Shown here in pieces: positions 55,090 through 64,000 of a stretch of 64,000 nucleotides of DNA. This stretch comes from Pseudomonas fragi (GTDB taxonomy: Bacteria > Pseudomonadota > Gammaproteobacteria > Pseudomonadales > Pseudomonadaceae): NCBI RefSeq assembly GCF_002269505.1, contig NZ_NQKQ01000021.1, positions 1-64,000 on the forward strand, read 5' to 3'. The translations under genes and the position numbers were made by a program. How positions within the stretch are numbered: the stretch's first letter is position 1; each line of letters begins with the position of its first letter. A model generated the notes under the pieces. The model did no database searches. It worked only from the letters and a program-made list of their open reading frames with translations, and was not told where the DNA came from.

Positions 55090-55584
55090 ATGCCCGAGTT
55101 GCTCAATACCCGCGTCGAAGACTGTTTCCAACAGGCCGAAGTGTTTTTCAAACGCCCCTTCAAACGCCCCGTCGTCAGTTTCAAGCTGCGCGGGCAAAAA
55201 GCCGGGGTCGCCCATTTGCATGAAAACCTGCTGCGCTTCAACCCCCAGCTGTACCGTGAAAACAGCGAAGACTTCCTCAAGCAGACGGTCCCCCACGAAG
55301 TGGCACATCTGGTTGCCCATCAGTTGTTTGGCGAACGTATCGCGCCCCACGGCGAAGAATGGCAACTGATCATGCGCGGGGTGTACGAACTGCCGCCCAA
55401 TCGCTGCCATACCTATGCAATCAAACGGCGCAGCGCCACGCGTTATATCTACCGCTGCCCCTGCCCGGACAGCGACTTTGCCTTTTCTGCCCAGCGTCAC
55501 GCCCTGGTCAAGCAAGGCCGCGGTTATCTGTGCCGCCGCTGCCGTAATACGCTGGTGTTCAGCGGTCTGACCAGGGTCGAATAA
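55090..55584 (+). CDS. sprT: SprT-family zinc metalloprotease-like protein
   Basis: 164 residues from ATG 55090 (MPELLNTRVEDCFQQ). The zinc-binding HExxH is HEVAH (in VPHEVAHLVAHQLFG), with a second His and a C-terminal zinc ribbon (CHTYA... YRCPCPDSDF... YLCRRCRNTL). SprT relates to human Spartan, which removes DNA-protein crosslinks; the bacterial role is not settled. A longer in-frame frame runs back through a REP element and is not used. Confidence 0.9.
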   Translation: MPELLNTRVEDCFQQAEVFFKRPFKRPVVSFKLRGQKAGVAHLHENLLRFNPQLYRENSEDFLKQTVPHEVAHLVAHQLFGERIAPHGEEWQLIMRGVYELPPNRCHTYAIKRRSATRYIYRCPCPDSDFAFSAQRHALVKQGRGYLCRRCRNTLVFSGLTRVE

Positions 55585-55589
55585 ACAGG

Positions 55590-55624
55590 CATAAAAAAAC
55601 CCATCCGAAGATGGGTTTTTTATG
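55590..55624. terminator. Bidirectional terminator between sprT and dctA
   Basis: CATAAAAAAACCCATC-CGAA-GATGGGTTTTTTATG is nearly perfectly symmetric and serves both convergent genes. Confidence 0.95.
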
Positions 55625-55633
55625 CGCTCAGAC

Positions 55634-56968
55634 TTACTTGAGCAACACCGGGGCCGGGCCTTCAGCCACGCCCAGGTCGTCTTGCGGACGGGTGTCCTCC
55701 AGCGGGCGACCGCCAGAGTTCAGCTCGGTCTGCAGGGTGTCGGTGTCCAGTTCCTTGACCCACTTGGCCACCACCAGGGTTGCCACCGCGTTACCGATCA
55801 GGTTGGTCAGGGCACGGGCTTCGGACATGAAGCGGTCGATACCCAGGATCAGCGCCAGGCCTGCTACCGGCAAGTGGCCTACCGCCGACAGGGTTGCAGC
55901 CAGGACGATAAAGCCGCTACCGGTCACACCAGCAGCACCTTTGGACGACAGCAACAGCACCAGCAACAGGGTGATCTGATGGGTAATGTCCATGTGAGTG
56001 TCAGTCGCCTGGGCGATGAACACGGCGGCCATGGTCAGGTAGATCGAAGTGCCGTCGAGGTTGAACGAGTAACCGGTCGGGATCACCAGACCCACGACCG
56101 ATTTCTTCGCGCCCAGACGCTCCATTTTCACCAGCATGCGTGGCAGCGCCGATTCCGACGAGGACGTGCCCAGTACGATCAGCAGCTCCTCACGGATGTA
56201 GCGGATCAGCTTCAATACGCTGAAACCGTGAGCTCGGGCAATACCGCCCAGCACGATCAGCACGAACAGCACGCAAGTGATGTAGAAGCAGATCATCAGC
56301 TGACCCAGCTGAACCAGCGAGCCTACGCCGTAAGCGCCGATGGTGAAGGCCATCGCACCCAGCGCACCGAGTGGCGCCAGCTTCATGATCATGTTGATGA
56401 TGTTGAACATCACATGGGCGAAACGGTCGATGAAGTCCAGTACCGGCTTGCCGTAGGCACCCAGGCGATGCAGGGCGAAACCGAAGATCACCGAGAACAT
56501 CAGCACTTGCAGGATATCGCCATTGGCGAAGGCGCCAACAATGGTCGACGGGATCACGTTGAGGATAAAGCCTACGATGCTCTGGTCTGCGCCTGCCGAC
56601 ACGTAACCGGCAATTTTGCTGGCATCCAGGGTCGACACGTCAATGTGCATGCCAGCGCCAGGCTGAACCACGTTAACCACAATCAGACCGATCAACAGCG
56701 CGATAGTCGACACGACTTCGAAGTAGAGCAAGGCATAACCGCCGGTCTTGCCGACCGATTTCATGCTCTGCATGCCGGCAATACCGCTCACCACCGTACA
56801 GAAAATAATGGGCGCGATGACCATCTTGATCAGTTTGATAAATCCATCACCCAGCGGTTTCAGGGCAACACCGGTTTCCGGGTAGTAATGGCCCAGCAAG
56901 ATACCGATAGCGATCGCTACGATTACTTGCACATACAGGGATTTGTACAGTGGCTGACGAGTCGTCAT
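55634..56968 (-). CDS. dctA: C4-dicarboxylate transporter DctA
   Basis: 444 residues from ATG 56968 ([19 protein letters not shown]), with GAGGAA upstream. DAACS-family signatures: serine-rich hairpin [12 protein letters not shown] (about 268-279), [24 protein letters not shown] and [20 protein letters not shown]. It imports succinate, fumarate and malate with protons or sodium across the inner membrane. The 400-bp region upstream holds a sigma-54 promoter and paired upstream elements, in keeping with control by DctB/DctD encoded 3-6 kb away. Confidence 0.97.
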   Translation of the reverse strand: MTTRQPLYKSLYVQVIVAIAIGILLGHYYPETGVALKPLGDGFIKLIKMVIAPIIFCTVVSGIAGMQSMKSVGKTGGYALLYFEVVSTIALLIGLIVVNVVQPGAGMHIDVSTLDASKIAGYVSAGADQSIVGFILNVIPSTIVGAFANGDILQVLMFSVIFGFALHRLGAYGKPVLDFIDRFAHVMFNIINMIMKLAPLGALGAMAFTIGAYGVGSLVQLGQLMICFYITCVLFVLIVLGGIARAHGFSVLKLIRYIREELLIVLGTSSSESALPRMLVKMERLGAKKSVVGLVIPTGYSFNLDGTSIYLTMAAVFIAQATDTHMDITHQITLLLVLLLSSKGAAGVTGSGFIVLAATLSAVGHLPVAGLALILGIDRFMSEARALTNLIGNAVATLVVAKWVKELDTDTLQTELNSGGRPLEDTRPQDDLGVAEGPAPVLLK

Positions 56969-57099
56969 TGCAAAGTTCCTCAAGTGCATCACTCAATCAT
57001 CATTCCGTCTGAGACTGGTGACACCTAAAGCGCGAACCCTCCTGTACTTGGAGGGATTTGTTTTTGGGGCTGCTCTTACGGCAGACCTCTCGCACTTAT

Positions 57100-57115
57100 T
57101 GCAAGCCGTGGGCCA
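57100..57115 (-). promoter_or_regulatory. Sigma-54 (RpoN) promoter of dctA
   Basis: On the minus strand TGGCCC-ACGGC-TTGCA keeps GG (-24) and GC (-12) at the correct spacing, matching TGGCAC-N5-TTGCA at all but one position. Transcription would start near 57088, giving a 120-nt leader before the dctA ATG. Confidence 0.85.
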
Positions 57116-57194
57116 CATTGAGCAAAAGCTGCGCAATGGCCTGTGATGCCTAGGCTTGTAGGAATTTATTGATTGATTTTGTAGGACAGGATTT

Positions 57195-57217
57195 GGCGGG
57201 ATTCCGCCCATTGGCGG
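57195..57217. promoter_or_regulatory. Candidate DctD enhancer element, three arms
   Basis: GGCGG-GATT-CCGCC-CATT-GGCGG contains overlapping inverted pentamers. It lies about 80-100 bp upstream of the dctA sigma-54 promoter, the usual distance for activator sites. Confidence 0.6.
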
Positions 57218-57235
57218 TATTGAGGAGGGATAGAT

Positions 57236-57249
57236 GGCGGATATCCGCC
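57236..57249. promoter_or_regulatory. Candidate DctD enhancer element, palindrome
   Basis: GGCGGATATCCGCC is a perfect 14-bp palindrome. Its centre is 41 bp (about four helical turns) from that of the GGCGG-N4-CCGCC element at 57195-57208, so two activator dimers could bind on the same DNA face. Confidence 0.62.
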
Positions 57250-57297
57250 TGAATCCCACGTACTCCTGTAGATACACTGTTGCAGGTCAAGCCCTAT

Positions 57298-57350
57298 TGT
57301 GGGAGCGAGCCTGCTCGCGAACGACCTTCGCGAGCAGGCTCGCTCCCACA
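57298..57350. repeat. REP palindrome, compact
   Basis: TGTGGGAGCGAGCCTGCTCGCGAA and its complement separated by six bases, between the dctA control region and the phoQ 3' end. Confidence 0.92.
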
Positions 57351-57379
57351 GTTGCAGAGTCTCTACAGAGGTTCGTCGA

Positions 57380-58726
57380 TTACATCGCCGGGAAATGAAT
57401 CCGGAACGCCGCACCACCCAATGACGAATCATCCAGGGTCAAGGTGGCGTCATAACTCTCAATGATGTCCTTGACCACCGCCAGGCCAATACCCTGCCCC
57501 GGATGCTGGCGGTCAAGGCGCTCACCGCGCTGCAAGATGCGCGCACGCTGATCCGGCGGCACGCCCGGACCATCGTCTTCCACGCACACCTCTATGCCAT
57601 GAATATTACGGTGCAGGCTGACACGTACCTGGCTCAAACACAGCCGGTAGGCGTTTTCCAGCAGGTTGCCGAGCAACTCCAGCAAGGCGTTCTGCTCGAT
57701 CGGCAGATGGCTCAGTTCCGGGATGTCGTAGCTGACCTTGACCCCCTTGTCGCGGTACACCTTGTCCAGCGTGTTGCACAGGCTCTGCACCACGGGCAGC
57801 ACTTCGACCTGGTGACGCACCAGCCCGCTCTTGCGCAAGCTGGCACGCTGCAACTGATAGCCGATCTGCTGGTTCATGCGCTCGATCTGGCTTTGCAGCA
57901 CCCAGGCCTGTTCACGGTCGGCCGGGCGTTGGGCCATGCTTTCGCTCACGCCCTGCAACACCGCCAGCGGGGTCTTCAGGCTGTGGGCCAGATCATCAAG
58001 GGAATCGCGATAACGCGAACGCTGTTCACGCTCGCTTTGCAGCAAGCGGTTCAACGAGCCGGTCAGGCGCAGCAGCTCACGCGGGTGTTGCTCGCTGAGG
58101 CTCTGGCGCTCGCCGGTTTCGATTTCATCCAGTTCCTGACTCAAACGTCGCAAGGCACGTAACCCCCACGTCAGACCAATCCATAGCAATGCCAGCAGCA
58201 CAATCAAAGCTGCGCCGAACCCCAGATAAAGATTTTCCCGCAGCCCTTCGAGCGTCAGGTTGTACTCGCGCATCGGCTGCAAGGCGACAAAGCTGAAGGC
58301 CGCACTCTTGCCACCGAGCAACTTGACCTCGACGTCATAGACAAAAAACTCTTCGCCGTTGTCTTCGCGAATGCTCGCAAATTCGTTGCCGCGCCCGTCG
58401 TAGCGCGGCTTGTAGTTGATGTTTTCTTCTTGCGTGGCCCGCGAGCGCCAGACCAGATTGCCGTCGCGGTCATAGATGTAACCCAGCACACGGCTGTCCG
58501 GCAGGTCGAACTGCTCGTCCGGCAACAGCGCCGGCATTTTGAGACGGTTCTTTTCCATCTTTGCCGCTGAAATCAGCGTGGTCACATCCGACGCCAAACG
58601 CTGCTCGATGGCGTCCTTGAGCGCCAGACTGAACGCTCCCTGCATCGCTGGCAGTAACGCCAGCATAAACAACACGGCCAACAAGGTTGCCGCCAGCATC
58701 AATCGAACGCGAAGCGAACGAATCAT
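57380..58726 (-). CDS. phoQ: Sensor histidine kinase PhoQ
   Basis: 448 residues: membrane helices at about 9-30 and 168-188 around a PhoQ-like periplasmic domain (VLGYIYDRDGNLVWRS), a short HAMP, HisKA with the phospho-His in LDDLAHSLKTPLAVLQG (about 250-266), and an ATPase domain (GLAVVKDIIESYDA). PhoQ senses low divalent cations and cationic peptides. Overlaps phoP by 4 bp (ATGA). The oprH gene linked to phoPQ in P. aeruginosa is absent here. Confidence 0.9.
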   Translation of the reverse strand: MIRSLRVRLMLAATLLAVLFMLALLPAMQGAFSLALKDAIEQRLASDVTTLISAAKMEKNRLKMPALLPDEQFDLPDSRVLGYIYDRDGNLVWRSRATQEENINYKPRYDGRGNEFASIREDNGEEFFVYDVEVKLLGGKSAAFSFVALQPMREYNLTLEGLRENLYLGFGAALIVLLALLWIGLTWGLRALRRLSQELDEIETGERQSLSEQHPRELLRLTGSLNRLLQSEREQRSRYRDSLDDLAHSLKTPLAVLQGVSESMAQRPADREQAWVLQSQIERMNQQIGYQLQRASLRKSGLVRHQVEVLPVVQSLCNTLDKVYRDKGVKVSYDIPELSHLPIEQNALLELLGNLLENAYRLCLSQVRVSLHRNIHGIEVCVEDDGPGVPPDQRARILQRGERLDRQHPGQGIGLAVVKDIIESYDATLTLDDSSLGGAAFRIHFPAM

Positions 58727-59400
58727 CGGCAGCGCTCAGTAAACAAGTACCCCAGGCCGCGCACCGTATCGATTGGCTTAAAGCCGTTTGCCCCCTCAAG
58801 CTTGCGTCGCAGGCGCCCGACCAGCACCTCGATCACATTCGGATCACGCTCCTCGTCATCCGGGTACAGCTGTTCCATCAATCGGTCCTTGGCCACCACT
58901 TGCTGGTGATGGCGCATCAGGTATTCGAGAATCCGGTATTCATAAGCGGTCAGCGCCAGCGGCTCGCCGTCGAGCACCGCCTGTTTGCGGTTGATATCCA
59001 GCACCAGCGCACCGGCCACTATCGTCGGTTGGGTAAAGCCACTGGAGCGGCGCAGCAAGGCGTTAAGCCGCGCATCCAGCTCTTCGAACTGGAACGGCTT
59101 GACTACATAATCGTCTGCGCCCGCCGCCAGCCCTTCGACCTTGTCTTGCCAATTGCCACGCGCGGTGAGAATCAGGATCGGAAACGTCTTGCCCCGGGCA
59201 CGCAACTGGCGAATCAGTTCCAGCCCGCCAAGCCCCGGCAACCCCAGATCGATCATCGCCAGGTCGTGGTTGAACTGTTCGGTCTGGTACAAAGCCTCTT
59301 CGGCATTGGCGACCGCCTCGACCACATGACCACTTTCTGTCAGACGGGTTTGCAAGTGATGGCGCAGCAACGCCTCATCTTCAACCACCAGCAATTTCAT
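58723..59400 (-). CDS. phoP: Response regulator PhoP
   Basis: 225 residues from ATG 59400 (MKLLVVEDEALLRHH). Phospho-Asp in LAMIDLGLPGLGG (about residue 51), Lys in DDYVVKPFQFEEL, and an OmpR-type winged helix with LTAYEYRILEYLMRHHQQVV and VRGLGYLFT. Controls envelope adaptation genes with PhoQ. The short in-frame extension of six residues upstream has no advantage. It diverges from the phosphopantetheinyl transferase gene. Confidence 0.92.
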   Translation of the reverse strand: MKLLVVEDEALLRHHLQTRLTESGHVVEAVANAEEALYQTEQFNHDLAMIDLGLPGLGGLELIRQLRARGKTFPILILTARGNWQDKVEGLAAGADDYVVKPFQFEELDARLNALLRRSSGFTQPTIVAGALVLDINRKQAVLDGEPLALTAYEYRILEYLMRHHQQVVAKDRLMEQLYPDDEERDPNVIEVLVGRLRRKLEGANGFKPIDTVRGLGYLFTERCR

Positions 59401-59531
59401 CGCGCTCTCCCAAGCCAATCCGCGTCTCTAAGGACGTGTGTCCTATACAGCCTAGCTACACAGTAAGTTGTGTGCCCTGAACAGACTCTGAACAATTGCA
59501 CAGCCGGGCCAAGCCCCGGCACAATGCCGGT

Positions 59532-60257
59532 ATGAACCGACTTCCCGCCTTGCCTGCCTGCTGCACGCCATTGCGCGCCGACTGGCCCTTGCCAGAGGTC
59601 CTGCGCGCCAGTGTATGGCTGAGCACTGACTTTATCCCTGCTCAGCTCGAAGTTGACGACTTTGCCCGCTGCACCATCGAGATGCCAGCGAGTATTCAAC
59701 GCTCAGTAGCCAAACGCCAAGCCGAATTTCTGGCCGGGCGCCTGTGTGCCCGTGCAGCCATGCGGCGACTGGACGGCACGTGTGCGACCCCAGGCATGGC
59801 TGAAGACCGCGCGCCCGTATGGCCAGCCCATATCAGCGGGGCCATTACCCACAGCAAGGGCCGCGCAGCTGCACTGGTAGCCCTGAAGAGTGAATGGCAA
59901 GGCCTGGGCATCGATCTGGAAACCCTGCTCACCCCCGAACGCGCCCAGCGCCTGGCCAAGGAAATCCTCACCCCGGATGAGCTTGTGCGTATGGCGGCCG
60001 GCCCGGCCGAGCATATCGCGCTGCTGGTCACGCTGACGTTTTCAGTCAAGGAAAGCCTGTTCAAGGCGTTATATCCGCTGGTGCAAAAACGCTTCTACTT
60101 TGAGCACGCCGAAGTGCTTGACTGGACGCCCGAAGGTCATGTGCGCCTGCGCCTGCTCACCGACCTTTCAAGCGAATGGCAACACGGCAGCGAACTGGAT
60201 GCGCAGTTTGCTCTGGTTGACGGGCAATTGCTCAGCGTCGTGGCGATAAAAGCCTGA
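59532..60257 (+). CDS. pcpS: 4'-phosphopantetheinyl transferase (EntD/PcpS type)
   Basis: 241 residues from ATG 59532. Family motifs: SGAITHSKGRAAALVA (substrate binding), GIDLETLLTPERAQRLA with magnesium ligand Asp in GIDLE, and FSVKESLFKALYPL with the WxxKEA-type helix. It transfers phosphopantetheine from CoA to acyl- or peptidyl-carrier proteins. The length matches PcpS (about 240 residues), which serves both fatty-acid and siderophore enzymes. An in-frame extension to 59496 is not used. Lies between phoP and dctB. Confidence 0.9.
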   Translation: MNRLPALPACCTPLRADWPLPEVLRASVWLSTDFIPAQLEVDDFARCTIEMPASIQRSVAKRQAEFLAGRLCARAAMRRLDGTCATPGMAEDRAPVWPAHISGAITHSKGRAAALVALKSEWQGLGIDLETLLTPERAQRLAKEILTPDELVRMAAGPAEHIALLVTLTFSVKESLFKALYPLVQKRFYFEHAEVLDWTPEGHVRLRLLTDLSSEWQHGSELDAQFALVDGQLLSVVAIKA

Positions 60258-60330
60258 CCCCGCTGGCCGTTGGCCGCTTGATACGCCTGCCATGCTATCG
60301 TTCGCCCCCCTGTTTGAGCGGTTTGCCAGC

Positions 60331-62085
60331 ATGCCTGTGACATCTCGCGCCCTGCGTATGGCGCTGTATTGCCTGTTGATCCTGGCCGGCGCGGCTCTGG
60401 CTGGCGGCTGGGCGATGCGCCAGGCCGAACGGCATGCCCTTGAAGAAAGCGCCAGGCGCGGGCCCGAGCAACTGAGCCTGTATGCCAACTCGCTGCACAC
60501 CCTGATCGAACGCTACCGCGCGCTGCCCGCCGTACTGGCGCTGGACCCCGAACTGGTAACCGCCCTGGGCGGCCCCATGACGGCCCCCGTGCAGGCGGCG
60601 CTGAACCACAAACTTGAACGCATCAACGGCGCCGCGCAGTCCTCTACCCTGGAGCTGCTCGACAGCACAGGCCTGGCAGTGGCCGCCAGCAACTGGAACA
60701 CCTCCAACAGCTACGTTGGCCACAACTATGCCTTCAGGCCCTATTTCAGCCAGACCCGCAACAAGGGCAGTGGCAGCTTTTATGCCGTGGGCGTGACCAG
60801 CGGGATTCCGGGGTATTTTCTGTCCAGCGCGGTGCTCGATGCTGAGGGTCGCTTCCTCGGGGCGATGGTGGTCAAGCTCGAGTTCCCCCAGCTTGAGCGC
60901 GAATGGAGCCACGGCAACGACATCCTGCTGGTCAGCGATGCGCGGGGCATCGTGTTTATCGCCAATCAGCCCGGCTGGCGCTATCGCCTGTTACGGCCGC
61001 TGGATGACAGCGACCGCAGCGAAATCAGCGTTACCCGCCAATACCACAATCAACCGCTGACCTTGATGAACACCCACACCTTGCGCAGCTTCGCTGAAAA
61101 CAGCTCCCTGACCCGCGTCGATGGCCCGGACGGGCCAGCGGATTATTTGTGGGGCTCTCTGCCACTTAACCCCGAAGGCTGGACCCTGCACCTGTTGCGG
61201 CGCCCGGTAAGTGTTGCCGAAGACATCCGCAATGCAGCTCTGGCGGGGGCAGGCCTGTGGCTGACCGTGGTTTTTCTGGGCCTGTTTTTGCTTCAGCGCT
61301 GGCGCCTGGCACGTTTGCGCCAGCGTAATCGCGAAGAACTTGAACAACTGGTCGAGGCCCGGACCCGGGACTTGCGAACCGCCCAAGATGGCCTGGTGCA
61401 ATCAGCCAAACTGGCGGCGCTGGGGCAAATGTCGGCGGCGCTGGCCCATGAAATCAACCAGCCATTGACCGCCCAGCGCATGCAACTGGCGACCTTGCGC
61501 CTGTTGCTCGACCACGGCCGCATCGACGATGCCTATAAAGCCCTGGCGCCACTTGAACAGATGCTTACGCGGATGGCTGCCCTCACCGGCCATCTGAAAA
61601 CCTACGCCCGGCAAAGCCCCAGCGGCCTGCGCGAACGGCTTGATCTGGCGAATGTGGTAGATCAATCGCTACAACTGCTGGAGCCACGCCTGAAGGACGA
61701 GCAGATCGACCTGCAAGTCAGCCTGCAACGTCCGGCATGGGTACGGGGCGATGCGATTCGCCTGGAGCAGGTGCTGATCAATCTGCTGCGCAACGCGCTG
61801 GATGCCATGCGCGACAAACCGCGCAAGCACCTTGAGATCCGCATCGAAGCCGATCAGCAACTGTGGCGCCTGACCGTCACGGACAGCGGGGGCGGAATTG
61901 CCGAAGAACATTTGGGTAAAATTTTCGACCCGTTCTTCACCACCAAACCCGTGGGCGACGGACTGGGTTTGGGCCTGGCGGTGTCCTACGCCATTGTTCA
62001 CGAAATCGGTGGTCGCCTCACTGCTTGCAACCACGCGGATGGTGCGCAATTCACGCTCACGCTGCCCATCGCACAGGAATCTTGA
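60331..62085 (+). CDS. dctB: C4-dicarboxylate sensor histidine kinase DctB
   Basis: 584 residues from ATG 60331 ([16 protein letters not shown]); an ATG at 60292 gives 13 more residues and is possible, but neither has a strong ribosome-binding site. Two membrane helices bracket a large periplasmic double-PAS (dCACHE) sensor with [17 protein letters not shown] and [21 protein letters not shown], typical of C4-dicarboxylate binding. Then HisKA ([28 protein letters not shown], with the phospho-His in AHEINQP) and an ATPase domain ([17 protein letters not shown]). Acts with DctD, whose gene starts 3 bp after its stop. Confidence 0.93.
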   Translation: MPVTSRALRMALYCLLILAGAALAGGWAMRQAERHALEESARRGPEQLSLYANSLHTLIERYRALPAVLALDPELVTALGGPMTAPVQAALNHKLERINGAAQSSTLELLDSTGLAVAASNWNTSNSYVGHNYAFRPYFSQTRNKGSGSFYAVGVTSGIPGYFLSSAVLDAEGRFLGAMVVKLEFPQLEREWSHGNDILLVSDARGIVFIANQPGWRYRLLRPLDDSDRSEISVTRQYHNQPLTLMNTHTLRSFAENSSLTRVDGPDGPADYLWGSLPLNPEGWTLHLLRRPVSVAEDIRNAALAGAGLWLTVVFLGLFLLQRWRLARLRQRNREELEQLVEARTRDLRTAQDGLVQSAKLAALGQMSAALAHEINQPLTAQRMQLATLRLLLDHGRIDDAYKALAPLEQMLTRMAALTGHLKTYARQSPSGLRERLDLANVVDQSLQLLEPRLKDEQIDLQVSLQRPAWVRGDAIRLEQVLINLLRNALDAMRDKPRKHLEIRIEADQQLWRLTVTDSGGGIAEEHLGKIFDPFFTTKPVGDGLGLGLAVSYAIVHEIGGRLTACNHADGAQFTLTLPIAQES

Positions 62086-62088
62086 AAC

Positions 62089-63423
62089 ATGCTCAATTCG
62101 GTGATCGTGGTCGATGACGAGGCCAGTATTCGCAATGCCGTGGAGCAATGGCTAAGCCTGAGCGGCTTTGACGTGCAGTTGTTCACCTGCGCCGAAGACT
62201 GTCTGAACCGGTTGCCTGCGCATTTTGCCGGGGTGATTGTCAGCGATGTGCGCATGCCGGGCATGGGTGGCCTGGCCCTGCTCAACCGCTTGCAGCAACT
62301 GGATGCAGATTTGCCGGTGATTTTGCTGACCGGCCACGGCGATGTGCCCATGGCAGTTGAGGCCATGCGTGAAGGCGCCTACGATTTTCTGGAAAAGCCC
62401 TTCAGCCCCGAAGCCCTGCTCGGCAGCCTGCGCCGCGCGCTGGAAAAACGTCAGTTGATATTGGAAAACCGCCGTTTGCATGAACAGGCTGGCCTGCGTG
62501 AACAGATCGACGGTCGCCTGCTGGGGGTATCGCGCAGCTTGCAAACCTTGCGCCGCCAGGTTCTGGAGCTGGCGCCGCTGCCGGTCAATGTGTTGATTCG
62601 CGGCGAGACCGGCAGCGGCAAGGAGCTGGTCGCCCGCTGCCTGCATGATTTTGGTCCACGTGCCGACAAGCCCTTCGTAGCCCTTAACTGCTCGGCAATC
62701 CCCGAGCAATTGTTTGAAGCCGAGTTGTTTGGCCACGAAAGCGGCGCCTTTACCGGCGCCCAGGGCAAGCGCATCGGCAAGCTGGAATACGCCGATGGTG
62801 GCACCTTGTTTCTGGATGAAATCGAAAGCATGCCACTGGCCCAGCAAGCCAAACTGTTACGAGTGCTGCAGGAGCAAAAACTCGAGCGCCTGGGCTCCAA
62901 CCAGAGTATCAGCGTGAATTTGCGGGTGGTTGCCGCCACCAAACCCGATCTGCTCGAAGAGGCCCGCGCCGGACGTTTTCGTGAGGACCTGGCCTATCGC
63001 CTGACCGTGGCCGAGTTACGTCTGGCGCCGCTGCGTGAGCGGCGCGAAGATATTGCCTTGCTCTACGACGCCTTTTCACGCCATGCCGCTGAACGCCTGG
63101 GGCGCAGCGCACAAGTACCGAGCGGCCCGCAGCTGTCGCGTTTGCTCAGCCACGCCTGGCCAGGCAACGTACGCGAGCTGGCCAACGTTGCCGAGCGGGA
63201 TGTGCTGGGCTTGGGCGAAACAGAACTGCCCGACACCGACGCGGGGCAATCGCTGGTGGCACAACAGGAAGCCTTCGAAGCGCAGTGCCTGCGCGCAGCG
63301 CTGACCCGGCATAAAGGCGATATCAAGGCCGTGCTCAATGAGCTGCAACTGCCGCGGCGTACCCTGAATGAAAAAATGCAACGCCACGGGTTGGTGCGTG
63401 AAACATTTTTGAGTACCGAATAA
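62089..63423 (+). CDS. dctD: Sigma-54-dependent response regulator DctD
   Basis: 444 residues: receiver (phospho-Asp in VIVSDVRMPGMGG, about residue 52), AAA+ domain with GETGSGKE (Walker A), GAFTGAQ (sigma-54 contact loop), GGTLFLDEIE (Walker B), and a C-terminal helix-turn-helix region (HKGDIKAVLNELQLPRRTLNEKM). It should activate the sigma-54 promoter of dctA. Adjacent to dctB in the same direction, so co-expressed. Confidence 0.95.
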   Translation: MLNSVIVVDDEASIRNAVEQWLSLSGFDVQLFTCAEDCLNRLPAHFAGVIVSDVRMPGMGGLALLNRLQQLDADLPVILLTGHGDVPMAVEAMREGAYDFLEKPFSPEALLGSLRRALEKRQLILENRRLHEQAGLREQIDGRLLGVSRSLQTLRRQVLELAPLPVNVLIRGETGSGKELVARCLHDFGPRADKPFVALNCSAIPEQLFEAELFGHESGAFTGAQGKRIGKLEYADGGTLFLDEIESMPLAQQAKLLRVLQEQKLERLGSNQSISVNLRVVAATKPDLLEEARAGRFREDLAYRLTVAELRLAPLRERREDIALLYDAFSRHAAERLGRSAQVPSGPQLSRLLSHAWPGNVRELANVAERDVLGLGETELPDTDAGQSLVAQQEAFEAQCLRAALTRHKGDIKAVLNELQLPRRTLNEKMQRHGLVRETFLSTE

Positions 63424-63460
63424 ACCACTCCCCCGGCCCTATGGGGAGAGGGCCGAGAGG
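63424..63460. repeat. CCTATGGGGAGAGGG-type short inverted repeat
   Basis: CCCCCGGCCCTATGGGGAGAGGGCC is a degenerate relative of the CCTCTCCC element, at the convergent junction of dctD and the exporter gene. Confidence 0.45.
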
Positions 63461-63473
63461 TTTTGGGTATGCC

Positions 63474-64000
63474 CTAGCCCGCCTTGTCCTCCCGCCCGCG
63501 CAGTACCTGGTTGGGCATCGCCAGCGCCGCCGCCAGCCCCAGCAACGATACCGCCGCGCTGATACTCAACAAGTGACGGAAGGTCACCAGCAGCTCTGCC
63601 CGCAGGCTTTGCAGCGCCGGGCCCTGAACCGCGCTCAGGCTGTCGAGCAGCACATTGCCCGAACTGCCTTCGCCAATCAGCGGCTGGCCCATGACCGGTG
63701 CCGGTAACGTATCGTGCAGCAATGCCAGCAACAGGGCCGACATCAACGCCACCCCCATCGCTCCGCCCAGCGCGCGAAACAGGTTGGTGGTACTGGTCGC
63801 CACGCCAATGTCGTGCTGTTGAACCGAGTTTTGCGCGCCCACCAGCGACGTCGGAAACTGCATGCCGCTAGCGATTCCGCTCAACAGCATAAACACGCCA
63901 CTCAACAGTTCGGCGCTCGGCGGGCTGAATGCCATGCCGAGAATGGACAACGGCATCAGCACCGCACCGCCCAGAATCATCGGTTTGTAGCGTCCGGTCA
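63474..64000 (-). CDS. MFS exporter of the EmrB/QacA (DHA2) family, C-terminal part
   Basis: Truncated by the window edge; the reading frame stays open to 64000 (TGRYKPMILGGA...). The visible ~174 residues hold four hydrophobic helices and TSLVGAQNSVQQHDIGVATSTTNLFRALGGAMGVALMSA, the conserved 14-TM DHA2 motif. It exports drugs or similar compounds. The substrate cannot be told. Confidence 0.85.
   Translation of the reverse strand, partial: TGRYKPMILGGAVLMPLSILGMAFSPPSAELLSGVFMLLSGIASGMQFPTSLVGAQNSVQQHDIGVATSTTNLFRALGGAMGVALMSALLLALLHDTLPAPVMGQPLIGEGSSGNVLLDSLSAVQGPALQSLRAELLVTFRHLLSISAAVSLLGLAAALAMPNQVLRGREDKAG

Overview
The window reads as chromosomal core sequence of a non-aeruginosa Pseudomonas, probably of the fluorescens group. 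The evidence is a dense GC-rich layout, Pseudomonas-type proteins and gene orders (GacS next to D-lactate dehydrogenase, RelA-RlmD-CysM, Hda-PerM-DUF2066-PurMN, the aerobic-type cob cluster), and several families of Pseudomonas palindromic intergenic repeats. I see no phage, transposon, CRISPR array, plasmid function or rRNA gene. The genus call is inference from gene content.

Layout. 1-740: five tRNA genes on the minus strand (Val-Asp-Val-Asp-Asp), with a good sigma-70 promoter ahead of the first. 0.9-12.3 kb: rdgC, a BASS-family transporter, a guanidine-II (mini-ykkC) riboswitch in front of the guanidinium exporter sugE/gdx, an MFS-acyltransferase fusion, a TDT-family carrier, a large solute-symporter/histidine-kinase hybrid (MxtR/CrbS type), rmuC and a small Sel1-like gene. 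12.3-13.2 kb: a gene-poor stretch. 13.2-18.2 kb: two small unknown genes, a FadL-type porin, an exported GPx-like protein, and a marR-MFS pair with candidate operators and a 40-residue membrane peptide translationally coupled to the MFS gene.

18.2-27.4 kb: a ten-gene cobalamin operon (cobO-cobB-bluB-cbiB-cobD-cobQ-cobU-cobT-cobC-cobS, minus strand). Most of its genes overlap by 4-8 bp and it is preceded by a cobalamin riboswitch. It covers the steps from cobyrinate amidation and adenosylation through nucleotide-loop assembly, including DMB synthesis by BluB.

27.5-43.1 kb: a sorbosone-dehydrogenase-like lipoprotein, two NlpC/P60 lipoproteins, hda, perM, a DUF2066 gene, purMN, a DUF3108 gene, small unknown genes, mazG, relA, rlmD and cysM. 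43.3-50.4 kb: a PirR/PirS-like two-component pair without its receptor gene, gacS, ldhA, a CxxC-containing unknown and a META-domain lipoprotein. 50.5-55.6 kb: a TlpA-like thioredoxin, arsC-like, wrbA, DUF2069, a TAG-like glycosylase, ttcA, a Yip1 protein and sprT.

55.6-63.4 kb: dctA with a well-matching sigma-54 promoter and GGCGG-N4-CCGCC upstream elements, phoQP, a phosphopantetheinyl transferase and dctBD. DctB (sensor) and DctD (sigma-54 activator) presumably drive dctA. The window ends inside an EmrB/QacA-type exporter gene.

The most informative non-coding signals are the two riboswitches, the dctA promoter/enhancer region, the marR operators and the tRNA promoter. I did not find a clearly undescribed system. 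The best candidates for new biology are the 40-residue coupled peptide, the MFS-acyltransferase fusion, the GPx homologue lacking its catalytic glutamine, and the 12.3-13.2 kb region.
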